Shown here piece by piece: positions 9,445 to 17,220 of a stretch of DNA of 64,000 nucleotides. The notes below the pieces were generated by a model, which searched no databases, was not told the DNA's origin, and saw only the letters and a list, made by a program, of their open reading frames with translations. The translations under genes and the position numbers were made by a program. Positions within the stretch are counted from its first letter, which is position 1. The number at the start of each line of letters is the position of its first letter. This DNA is from Streptomyces sp. NBC_00306 (GTDB taxonomy: Bacteria > Actinomycetota > Actinomycetes > Streptomycetales > Streptomycetaceae): positions 930,001 through 994,000 of the forward strand of contig NZ_CP108032.1 of NCBI RefSeq assembly GCF_036169555.1, in the 5' to 3' direction.

Positions 9445-9569
9445 TCGCGCCGTAGTCCTCACGTCCACCCCGGTCACATCGGTGGCGGGGTCCACACCCG
9501 GCGAGGCGGCCATCGCGCCGCAGGGGCTCGCCGGGGACCGTCGGTGGATGCACCACCCTGTCCGGTCCT

Positions 9570-9593
9570 CGGCTCTTCTGTACTGAAGAGCCG
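9570..9593 (+). terminator. Rho-independent-type terminator
   Basis: Perfect 9-bp stem (CGGCTCTTC / GAAGAGCCG) with a 6-nt loop, followed by TTCT, about 125 bp after the Gln/Pro-rich gene. It is the clearest structure in the 9445-9740 gap. Confidence 0.75.
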
Positions 9594-9740
9594 TTCTGCG
9601 GGAACCCTGTGCCGTGGCACGCGCGTTGAGCAGTCGACGGGAGCGCCGCGGCGAAGGGGTGATGTTCCTCTCTCTTCGCGCATCCCGTGCGTATGCCGTG
9701 CCGTTGGTGGCTATCACGGACGCGGAAGGGGGTGCAGGTC

Positions 9741-10346
9741 ATGCGATCAGCCACGGGAGTCTGGCGTTGGCGGCGCAATCCCCTGCGCCGGGCGACCGAC
9801 CTCGCCGAGGCATGGGTGGCGCTGATCGCCGCCCTCCTTCTCGTCACCGCGGCCCCGGTGGCCGGCTGGATCGCGGGGTCCCTCGCCGACGCGTCGTTGA
9901 GGCAGTCGGCGCGCACGCAGCTCGAGAACCGCCACCAGGTCACCGCGACGGTGCTCCGTGACGCCCCGCCGGCCAGGGCGTCGGCCTACGACCCCGAGTC
10001 CGCCGCCCGCGACAAGGGCCGGGCGGTCGTGGCCCGCTGGACCGCGGCGGACGGCACCAAGCACACGGGCCGGATATCCACCGTGCTCCCCGACCCGAGG
10101 CCGGGCGACGCGCTCACCATCTGGACCGACGAGCGGGGTCAGCCGGCCGGCCGTCCCCTGGACGCGGAGACGGCCCAGGTGCACGCCGTACTGGCGGGCG
10201 TGGTCGGGGCGTTCGCCTGCGCGGGAGTGATCGAATCCGTCAGACGACTGATCACCTGGCGGCTCCTGCGGCGCCGGTACGACCGGCTCGACCGGGCCTG
10301 GGCCGTCGTCGGTCCCGACTGGGGCCGCGCCGGAGCGGGCAGCTGA
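9741..10346 (+). CDS. Rv1733c-like membrane protein
   Basis: Protein of 201 aa starting at ATG 9741, with a GGAAGGGGGTG tract just upstream. The N-terminus WRRNPLRRATDLAEAWVAL leads into a membrane helix (about 23-45), then an extracytoplasmic domain with TAADGTKHTGRISTVLPDPRPG and DALTIWTDERG, then a second helix near 145-165 and a basic tail. This is the layout of the Rv1733c family of actinobacterial membrane proteins, whose function is unknown; the RNPLRR start is diagnostic. It precedes the beta-helix/AAA gene by 129 bp on the same strand. Confidence 0.8.
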   Translation: MRSATGVWRWRRNPLRRATDLAEAWVALIAALLLVTAAPVAGWIAGSLADASLRQSARTQLENRHQVTATVLRDAPPARASAYDPESAARDKGRAVVARWTAADGTKHTGRISTVLPDPRPGDALTIWTDERGQPAGRPLDAETAQVHAVLAGVVGAFACAGVIESVRRLITWRLLRRRYDRLDRAWAVVGPDWGRAGAGS

Positions 10347-10411
10347 CCTCCCGACTCGTCAACTCCGGCCCGTCCCGCGCGCTACGGTGGTGCGACCCCC
10401 TCGCGAGGTCC

Positions 10412-10425
10412 GGGGGGCGCCCCCC
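10412..10425 (+). terminator. GC-only palindrome between genes
   Basis: A 14-bp perfect palindrome (GGGGGGC/GCCCCCC) lies 66 bp after the Rv1733c-like gene and 51 bp before the AAA gene. It could end transcription of the former or form a hairpin in the leader of the latter. No T-run follows. Confidence 0.35.
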
Positions 10426-10475
10426 TCTTCAGGGCGCGGCGGAGCAATGTCACGAGGTGGGGGCAGAGCAGCACC

Positions 10476-12878
10476 ATGGCACAGGGCACGGTCCAGGTGA
10501 CGCACACCGGCACATCACGGTGGCGGCGCCGCACGGGTGAGTACGCCTCTCTCGCCGCGGCCCTGGAGGCCGCGGGGGACGGCGACATCCTCACCGTGGC
10601 CCCGGGGACGTACCGCGAGAATCTCGTGCTCCAGCGGGCGGTCACCCTGCGCGGTGCCGAAGGAGCGGTCGGCTCGGTGCGCATCGCGCCCGCCGACGGA
10701 GTGCCGCTGACCGTGCGCGCCTCGGCGACCGTCCAGGATCTGCACGTCGAGGGGCAGGATTCGGCTGCGCCCGCGCTGCTGGTGGAGGACGGCACACCCG
10801 AGCTGATCGATCTGCGGATCGTCACACGCTCGGCGGCGGGCCTGGAGGTGCGCGGCGCGGCCCGTCCCACGGTCCGCCGGTGCACGGTGGACAATCCGGC
10901 CGGTATCGGTATCGCCGTACTGGAGGGCGCGGGCGGGGTGTTCGAGGAGTGCGAGGTGGTGGCGGCCGGGCAGTCGGGCGTCTCCGTCCGTGGCGGCGCG
11001 CATCCGCGCCTGGAGCGCTGCCGCATCCATCACGCCTCGGGCGCGGGCCTGAGCGTCACCGGCGAGGGCACCGGTCTGGAGGCACTCGGCTGCGAGATCT
11101 ACGAGATCAAGGGCAGCGGTGTGCAGGTCGCCTCACGCGCCACGGCCCATCTCACGGACTCCAGCGTGCACCGCACCTCGGCCGACGGGATCACGCTGGA
11201 CACCGACGCCGTGCTCACGCTCTCCGACTGCGACATCCACGACATCCCGGAGAACGCGGTCGATCTGCGGTCCCGCTCGGTGCTGACCCTGACCCGTTCC
11301 ACGGTGCGCCGCTTCGGGCGCAACGGGTTGTCGGTCTGGGACCCGGGCACCCGGGTGGACGCCAACCAGTGCGAGATACACGACAGTACGGGCGACTATC
11401 CGGCCGTGTGGGTCAGCGACGGGGCCACGGCCGTCCTCGAATCGTGCCGCGTCCACGACGTGCCGGACGCTCTGTTCGTCCTGGACCGCGGTTCGCGGGT
11501 GGACGTCGTCGACAGCGATCTCACACAGGTGCGGAACACCGCGGTGTCGGTGAGCGACGGGGCGAGCGCGCAGCTCGACGACTGCCGGATCCGCGAGGTG
11601 TCGACCGGGGCGTGGTTCCGCGACCACGGCAGCGGGGGCACGCTCAGCGGCTGCACCATCGACGCCGCGCAGACCGGGGTGATCGTCACCAAGGGCGCCG
11701 ATCCGCTGATCGAGCGGTGCACGGTCACCTCTCCCGCCGAGGCGGGGTTCTATGTCTCGGCGGAGGGCCGGGGCACTTTCCGCGGCTGCCGGGTGACAGG
11801 CAGCGGAGGGTACGGCTTCCATGTGATGGACGGCTGCCGCACGGCGCTGAACCGCTGCCGCACGGAGCGGTGTGCCCGCGGAGGCTACGAGTTCGCGGAG
11901 CCGGACGGTCCGGTCGTCGAGGACTGCACGAGCGACGAGAGCGCGGTGCGGCCGCAGACGGAGCCGACTCCCACCGTGGTGACGGCGACCCAGACGGCCG
12001 GTCTGCTCGGGGCGGTCCCCGCACAGCCCGCCCAGCCGACGGAGCCCGCGCCGCCGGCCGAGCCGGTGCGCACCTCGGGTGCCGTGCTCGGCGAACTGGA
12101 CGGGCTGGTCGGCCTGGACAGCGTCAAGCGCGAGGTCCGCACGCTCACCAACATGATCGAGGTGGGCAGGCGCCGCCAGGAGGCGGGGCTGAAGGCCGCC
12201 TCGGTGCGCCGGCATCTGGTGTTCACCGGCTCCCCCGGCACCGGCAAGACGACCGTGGCGCGGCTGTACGGGGAGATCCTGGCCTCGCTGGGTGTACTGG
12301 AACGCGGTCATCTCGTCGAGGTGTCCCGGGTGGACCTGGTCGGTGAGCACATCGGCTCCACGGCGATCCGTACGCAGGAGGCATTCGACCGGGCGCGCGG
12401 CGGGGTGCTGTTCATCGACGAGGCCTACGCCCTGTCCCCCGAGGACTCGGGGCGTGACTTCGGCAAGGAGGCCATCGACACCCTGGTGAAGCTGATGGAG
12501 GACCACCGGGAGGCGGTGGTGGTCATCGTCGCGGGCTACACCGCGGAGATGGAACGCTTCTTGTCGGTCAACCCCGGTGTGGCGTCCCGGTTCTCACGGA
12601 CCATCACCTTCCAGGACTACGAGGCCGACGAGCTCCTGCGGATCGTGGAGCAGCAGGCCGAGGACCATGAGTACCGGCTCGCGGAGGGCACGGACGACGC
12701 GCTGCTGAAGTACTTCACGGCGCTGCCCAAGGGGCCCGCGTTCGGCAACGGCCGTACCGCGCGGCAGACGTTCGAGTCGATGGTGGAGCGGCACGCGGGC
12801 CGGGTCGCCGAGCTCACCGAGATGAACACCGACGACCTGACCCTGCTCTACCCGGACGACCTGCCCGAACTGCCCTGA
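10476..12878 (+). CDS. Right-handed beta-helix repeat protein fused to CbxX/CfxQ-type AAA ATPase
   Basis: Protein of 800 aa. Residues 1 to about 490 are a right-handed parallel beta-helix: a YASLAAALEAAGDGDILTV cap and then many about 23-residue rungs with the C-x-I/V and G-x-G-x-x-V pattern. A Pro/Thr-rich linker (about 490-530) precedes an AAA domain with Walker A GSPGTGKTT at 585-593, Walker B LFIDEA at about 645-650, and downstream VIVAGYTAEMERF and SRFSRTITF segments typical of CbxX/CfxQ ATPases (also seen in EccA of type VII secretion). The beta-helix probably binds an elongated partner that the ATPase remodels. No secretion gene is adjacent. It overlaps the next, convergent gene by 31 bp. 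Confidence 0.88.
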   Translation: MAQGTVQVTHTGTSRWRRRTGEYASLAAALEAAGDGDILTVAPGTYRENLVLQRAVTLRGAEGAVGSVRIAPADGVPLTVRASATVQDLHVEGQDSAAPALLVEDGTPELIDLRIVTRSAAGLEVRGAARPTVRRCTVDNPAGIGIAVLEGAGGVFEECEVVAAGQSGVSVRGGAHPRLERCRIHHASGAGLSVTGEGTGLEALGCEIYEIKGSGVQVASRATAHLTDSSVHRTSADGITLDTDAVLTLSDCDIHDIPENAVDLRSRSVLTLTRSTVRRFGRNGLSVWDPGTRVDANQCEIHDSTGDYPAVWVSDGATAVLESCRVHDVPDALFVLDRGSRVDVVDSDLTQVRNTAVSVSDGASAQLDDCRIREVSTGAWFRDHGSGGTLSGCTIDAAQTGVIVTKGADPLIERCTVTSPAEAGFYVSAEGRGTFRGCRVTGSGGYGFHVMDGCRTALNRCRTERCARGGYEFAEPDGPVVEDCTSDESAVRPQTEPTPTVVTATQTAGLLGAVPAQPAQPTEPAPPAEPVRTSGAVLGELDGLVGLDSVKREVRTLTNMIEVGRRRQEAGLKAASVRRHLVFTGSPGTGKTTVARLYGEILASLGVLERGHLVEVSRVDLVGEHIGSTAIRTQEAFDRARGGVLFIDEAYALSPEDSGRDFGKEAIDTLVKLMEDHREAVVVIVAGYTAEMERFLSVNPGVASRFSRTITFQDYEADELLRIVEQQAEDHEYRLAEGTDDALLKYFTALPKGPAFGNGRTARQTFESMVERHAGRVAELTEMNTDDLTLLYPDDLPELP

Positions 12879-15211
12879 GCCTGGCGGGGGACGGCCGCGC
12901 CGATCCGGTCGAGCAGTTCCTGGCGCTCGGTACGGAAGGCCGGATCGGCCTGGTAGTCGGAGTGGCCCAGAATCGGTTCGGGCAACGGGTGCCGGCGTGA
13001 ACGGCCGTATATCAGCGGGTCCTTGAGCGCCGCCCGGTCGACATCGGGGTGGTCGCCCTCGGCCGGCACCCGGACGGGCCCGCCGATCGGGTCGGTGACC
13101 CGCCAGAGGTTGCGCCAGCAGTCCAGTTCGCCGCGCAGCTCGCGCAGCGCCGCGGGTCCGAAGTAGGCGGGGAACCAGCGGCCGTAGAGCCTCTCCAGCG
13201 GGGATCCGTACGTCAGCAGGGCGACCCGGCGGCGGGTCTCCGGCGGAAGCTGCCAGACGGCCGAGGCCGCCAGCACACTGCCCTGGGAGTGGCCGGAGAT
13301 GACGAGCCGTCCGCCGGTCCGTTCGGTCCAGGTGCACATGCGCCAGGTGAGGTCGGGAACGGCTCGCTCCGCGTAGCACGGTGGCGCGAAGGGGTGTGCG
13401 GCGCGCGGCCAGAAGGTGCCGACGTCCCACAGGATGCCGATGGTGCGCCGGGCGGAGGCGTCGCGGTAGGCACGGCGGCCCCAGGTCACGAACAGTATGA
13501 AACCGAAGCCGATCAGCCAGGAGCCCAGGGACTGCGCGGTGTCGGCGACGGACTCGACGAACCCGCCGCTGCCGGCGAACGCCTCTCCCGGCACGGCTCC
13601 CCCGGCCCACGCTCCGGCGACGGCCCCGGCACCGAGCAGCAGGGTGGCGCCGGAGACGATGCCGACGAGCCAGGGGGCGTCGTCGGTCAGGCCCGCCCGG
13701 GCCCGGGTGCCGGCGATCCGCCGCGTCCGTACGGCGTCGGGGCGCTCCGCGTCGTACTCCGACTCGACGCCCTCGGCGATGCGGCGGCCGGTCAGCCAGG
13801 TCCGGACGCCGAGGACGGCCGCCGGGACGAGGAGGAGCACCAGCAGCACGGGGATGACGGACGCCTGCCAGCTGAGCAGCACGGGCGGTCCGGGGATGGT
13901 GCCCTCGCCGTCCATGCCGGGGGTGCCCGGGCCGTCCAGCCAGTCGGCGACCCGCTGGGCGACGCCTCCGGTCATCACCCCGCCGAGCGCGCAGGCGAGC
14001 ATCGCGACGGCGGGGCCGCCGAGACCGTGCAGGACGGTCCGGGCGTCGCGCGCGTGCCGGTGGAGCGCCCGGGCCGCGACGGCGAGGGCGACGACCAGTG
14101 CGCCCTGGGCGACGGTGATGACCCCGAAGGTGACATCGCCGGGGAGGGTGCCGCTCGACCTCCACCCGGGCCGGGACCAGCAGGCGTACAGCAGGGATAG
14201 CGCGAACAGGGCGAGTGCGGCGCCGGGCAGCACGCTGACGGTGACGCGGTCCAGCCGGGCGTCCATCCGGCGCTCGCTGCGGCCCCGGCGGAAGACGACC
14301 CGCAGCACGGCCAGGAGCCCGACGGCGAGTGCGGCCTCGATCAGCCATCCGCAGACCGCGAGCGGGGTGCTGCCGGCTCCCCGGTCGTGCCGGGCGGCGG
14401 CTCCGGCGACGGCGGCGGAGACGGTGAGGAAACCGGCCGCGGTGTGCGCGGCACGCAGCCGGGCGACGAGCCGTCGGCCGTACCAGAAGCCGGGCCTGCC
14501 GAGCGCGGGACGCAGGGCCGGGCCTTTGGTGTGTCCCTCGTCGTCCTTCGGCCCGGCCTCGCCCTCCGGCACGTCCTGGCCGCTCGGCGGCCGCTGCGAC
14601 TCGTACGCGCTCCAGGTGCGGTTGGACAGATACCAGAGCAGGCCCACCAGCGCGGCCGGGAGCAGGGAGGCGAGCGCGAGCCGGCGGCCGGGCTGCGACC
14701 ACCAGCCGCCCTGGGCGCTCGAGATGAATCCGAGCCACGACCGGTCGGCTGCGCAGGCGGCCGAGCCCGCGCACTGCCAGGCGACGAGGTCGAGTGCCAC
14801 CTCGCAGGCGGCGGCGGTGAGCAGCACGGTGAGGCTGAGGGCGAGGAGCCGCACCAGGACCCCGTAGGTCCGGGTCGTCCGCCGGCGGCCCCGGGCGCGC
14901 GGCCGCATCCAGTGCGCGAGGTTGACGACCATGAACGGCAGCAGGAGGAGCCACAGGGCCCGCGCGCTGTTGCCCGAGGTGAGGTTGGACCAGCAGTACG
15001 CCTCGGGGATGGGCCGGTCGGCGTACAGCTCGGGCCGGTGTTCCGCCTCCTCGTCCTCGGTACGGCGGAAGACGGCGGCCTTCTCGTCGCCGGAGACCCG
15101 CACCGTGCGGGGGTCGCCGAGCATGTCCTGCGGGGTCGCACCGCCGACGCCGTGGACCAGCAGTTCGAGCGCGGGCCCTCCGTGCTGCGGTACCGGAGTG
15201 GCAGGGGACAC
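12848..15211 (-). CDS. Polytopic membrane protein with split alpha/beta-hydrolase motifs
   Basis: Protein of 787 aa from a GTG at 15211. ELLVHGVGGATPQDM (His20-Gly24) at the very N-terminus looks like the first strand and oxyanion-hole loop of an alpha/beta-hydrolase. About nine hydrophobic segments follow between residues 85 and 590, separated by charged loops. The nucleophile elbow GHSQGS comes only at Ser642, after LVISG, and a soluble C-terminal domain with LTYGSPLERLYGRWFP and RVTDPIG follows. The layout implies a hydrolase fold interrupted by a membrane domain of more than 500 residues, facing the cytosol. Catalytic Asp and His are not securely placed. Function is unknown. It overlaps the AAA gene tail to tail. 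Confidence 0.75.
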   Translation of the reverse strand: MSPATPVPQHGGPALELLVHGVGGATPQDMLGDPRTVRVSGDEKAAVFRRTEDEEAEHRPELYADRPIPEAYCWSNLTSGNSARALWLLLLPFMVVNLAHWMRPRARGRRRTTRTYGVLVRLLALSLTVLLTAAACEVALDLVAWQCAGSAACAADRSWLGFISSAQGGWWSQPGRRLALASLLPAALVGLLWYLSNRTWSAYESQRPPSGQDVPEGEAGPKDDEGHTKGPALRPALGRPGFWYGRRLVARLRAAHTAAGFLTVSAAVAGAAARHDRGAGSTPLAVCGWLIEAALAVGLLAVLRVVFRRGRSERRMDARLDRVTVSVLPGAALALFALSLLYACWSRPGWRSSGTLPGDVTFGVITVAQGALVVALAVAARALHRHARDARTVLHGLGGPAVAMLACALGGVMTGGVAQRVADWLDGPGTPGMDGEGTIPGPPVLLSWQASVIPVLLVLLLVPAAVLGVRTWLTGRRIAEGVESEYDAERPDAVRTRRIAGTRARAGLTDDAPWLVGIVSGATLLLGAGAVAGAWAGGAVPGEAFAGSGGFVESVADTAQSLGSWLIGFGFILFVTWGRRAYRDASARRTIGILWDVGTFWPRAAHPFAPPCYAERAVPDLTWRMCTWTERTGGRLVISGHSQGSVLAASAVWQLPPETRRRVALLTYGSPLERLYGRWFPAYFGPAALRELRGELDCWRNLWRVTDPIGGPVRVPAEGDHPDVDRAALKDPLIYGRSRRHPLPEPILGHSDYQADPAFRTERQELLDRIGAAVPRQAQGSSGRSSG

Positions 15212-15363
15212 TTCTGTGACTCGCTCTCTCGGTGGGAGGATCGATCCGTGCGCGACCGCGCAGTGTTCATGCCCCAGAATCCGGGATCTCAGCTGTTCAC
15301 CGCACCGCTCTCACCGAATCTCCGCGAGCCCGGGGCGTGCGGGCCGTGCGAGGATGAGAAACC

Positions 15364-16260
15364 TTGACCTCGGACGCTCACGACGACGTGAAAGGACCGG
15401 CCCCGGCAGTGACGGACAACCAGAACCTGCTCGCGGAGCAGCGGCGTGCTCTGATCCTCGACGAGGTACGCAGGCGCGGCGGGGTTCGGGTCAACGAACT
15501 CACCCGCAAGCTCAATGTCTCCGACATGACCGTGCGCCGGGACCTGGATGCGCTGGCCCGCCAGGGAGTCGTGGAGAAGGTCCACGGCGGTGCTGTGCCG
15601 GTGGTCGAGGCGAGCACCCACGAGCCGGGGTTCGAGGCCAAGTCGGCGCTGGAGCTGAGCGCCAAGGAGGACATCGCGCGGGCTGCGGCGCAGATGGCGG
15701 TGCCCGGCAGTGCGATCGCCCTGTCCGGCGGGACCACCACGTACGCGCTCGCCCATCATCTGCTGGATGTGCCGGATCTGACGGTGGTGACCAACTCGGT
15801 GCGGGTGGCGGACGTGTTCCACGCCGCGCAGCGCGCGGGAGCGACCGCCGGTCCGCGGCCGGGCGGCGCGACGGTGGTCCTCACCGGTGGTGTGCGTACG
15901 CCGTCGGACTCGCTGGTGGGTCCGGTCGCCGACCAGGCGATCCGCTCGCTCCACTTCGATGTGCTGTTCCTCGGGGTGCACGGGATCTCGGTGGAAGCGG
16001 GGCTGTCCACGCCGAACCTGGCGGAGGCGGAGACGAACCGCCGCTTCGTACAGGCCGCGCGGCGGGTGGTGGTGGTCGCCGACCACACCAAGTGGGGGAC
16101 GGTGGGCCTGAGTTCGTTCGCCGCCCTTGCGGAGATCGACACGCTGGTCACGGACGCCGGGCTGTCCGCGGAGGCGCGCGAGGAGATCGCGGAGCATCTG
16201 CCGGGTCTGGTGGTGGCGGGCGGTCCGGAGAGTTCCGGGCAGGACGGACAGGAGGGCTGA
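15364..16260 (+). CDS. DeoR-family transcriptional repressor
   Basis: Protein of 298 aa if the TTG at 15364 is used; GAGGATGAG lies about 6-14 nt upstream. GTGs at 15388 and 15409 are alternatives, and the family's conserved part begins only after the last of them (EQRRALILDEV). The N-terminal winged helix is DeoR-type: RVNELTRKLNVSDMTVRRDL, then VVEKVHGGAVP. The C-terminal sensor has ALSGGTTTYALAHHL, TVVTNSVRVADV, DVLFLGVHGIS and VVVVADHTKWG, the DeoRC sugar-phosphate-binding pattern. These proteins repress sugar or nucleoside catabolism genes and release DNA on binding a phosphorylated sugar. It is followed 5 bp later by an SRPBCC gene. No sugar enzyme is adjacent, so the target is unknown. 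Confidence 0.88.
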   Translation: MTSDAHDDVKGPAPAVTDNQNLLAEQRRALILDEVRRRGGVRVNELTRKLNVSDMTVRRDLDALARQGVVEKVHGGAVPVVEASTHEPGFEAKSALELSAKEDIARAAAQMAVPGSAIALSGGTTTYALAHHLLDVPDLTVVTNSVRVADVFHAAQRAGATAGPRPGGATVVLTGGVRTPSDSLVGPVADQAIRSLHFDVLFLGVHGISVEAGLSTPNLAEAETNRRFVQAARRVVVVADHTKWGTVGLSSFAALAEIDTLVTDAGLSAEAREEIAEHLPGLVVAGGPESSGQDGQEG

Positions 16261-16265
16261 CCCCG

Positions 16266-16709
16266 GTGACGGCGTTCCGGCTGACGCGAGCGGTGACACT
16301 GACCGCGGACGAGGCGTGGAGCCGGGTCACCGACTGGCGCTCCCATGCGGCGCAGGTGCCGCTCACCCGGCTGTCCTCGGTCTCCGGGGTGCCCACCGGC
16401 GAGGGCACGCTGTTCGTCGTGCGCTCAGGGGTGGGACGGGTCGGCTTCGACGATCCGATGGAGGTCGTGCGCTGGGTCCCGCCGGATGGAGGTGGTACGG
16501 CCCGCTGCCGGCTGGAGAAGCGGGGCCGGGTGATCACCGGTTGGGCGGAGATCGAGGTGGAACCGCAGGGCGCGGGTGCGGTGGTGGTGTGGACCGAGGA
16601 GCTGCGGATCCGGCTGCTGCCGCGGGTCCTGGATCCGCTGGTCGTCCGGGTGGGGCGGGTGGTGTTCGGCCGGGCGCTGGACGGACTGTTGCGGGGACGC
16701 GGGCGCTGA
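16266..16709 (+). CDS. SRPBCC (polyketide cyclase/START-like) family protein
   Basis: Protein of 147 aa from a GTG at 16266, five bases after the DeoR stop; the GGAGG in the end of the DeoR gene serves as its ribosome binding site, so translation is probably coupled. The sequence follows the SRPBCC pattern: RAVTLTADEAWSRVTDWRSH at the start, then VRSGVGRVGFDDPMEVV, GWAEIEVEPQ and a C-terminal amphipathic helix. Such helix-grip proteins bind a hydrophobic ligand in a central cavity; the ligand is unknown. The last codons (GRALDGLLRGRGR) and stop form the first, partial unit of the tandem array that follows. Confidence 0.8.
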   Translation: MTAFRLTRAVTLTADEAWSRVTDWRSHAAQVPLTRLSSVSGVPTGEGTLFVVRSGVGRVGFDDPMEVVRWVPPDGGGTARCRLEKRGRVITGWAEIEVEPQGAGAVVVWTEELRIRLLPRVLDPLVVRVGRVVFGRALDGLLRGRGR

Positions 16710-16712
16710 GCG

Positions 16713-17007
16713 GAGCCGGGCCCGCGGGAGCGGGCGCCGGACGGGCAGTTGCGAGGGCACGGGCACTGAGCGGAGCCGGGCCCGCAGGAGCGGGCACCTG
16801 ACGGGCAGCAGTCGCGGCCACTGCGCGGGACCGGGCTCGTAGGAACGAGCGCGCTGGACGGACTGTTGCGGAGGCACGGGCACTGAGCGAGGCCCGGCCC
16901 GCAGGAGCAGGCACCGGACGGGCAGTTGCGGGTCGCGGCAACTGAGCGGGACCGGCCCCGAAGGAACGAGCGCCGGACGGGCAGTTGCGGGTCGAGGCCA
17001 CTGAGCG
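16713..17007. repeat. Tandem array of five ~60-bp hairpin-bearing units
   Basis: Five head-to-tail imperfect units: 16713-16772, 16773-16827, 16828-16889, 16890-16948 and 16949-17007 (60, 55, 62, 59, 59 bp). The second half of a unit also occurs at about 16679-16712, spanning the end and stop codon of the SRPBCC gene. Each unit carries two inverted repeats. Stem I is GCCCGC-NGGA-GCGGGC in units 1 and 2; unit 3 has GCTCGT-AGGA-ACGAGC, with two paired substitutions that keep the stem; units 4 and 5 carry mismatches. Stem II is clearest in unit 4 (CAGTTGC, 8-nt loop, GCAACTG). The rest of the 511-bp gap (17008-17220) is GC-rich with an AT-richer patch near 17158-17176 that may hold the promoter of the next gene. 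Confidence 0.85.
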
Positions 17008-17220
17008 ATTGCCGCGCCGGGACCGGGGCGGCGTCTCCACCACACCGAGCCGGCCGCCTCGAACGCGCCCGGGCGAGCGCATCCCGAGCGCACCCCCACC
17101 GGGAGTCCCGAACGGGCCCGTGCGTGCCCTCGCGACACGCCGCCTGTGTGACCGTCGCACGATTTTGTCGTTTGACGTGGCGAATGAGAGCGCACCGCAC
17201 ATCCGGAAGGCCCAGCACCG

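Noticed and set aside
14922..16709. Long frame upstream of the SRPBCC gene
   Set aside because: Only the part after 16266 follows the SRPBCC pattern; the rest is out of frame with the DeoR gene that truly occupies the region.
16713..17007. Possible CRISPR array
   Set aside because: Repeats are contiguous and imperfect over their whole length with no unique spacers, and no cas gene is near.
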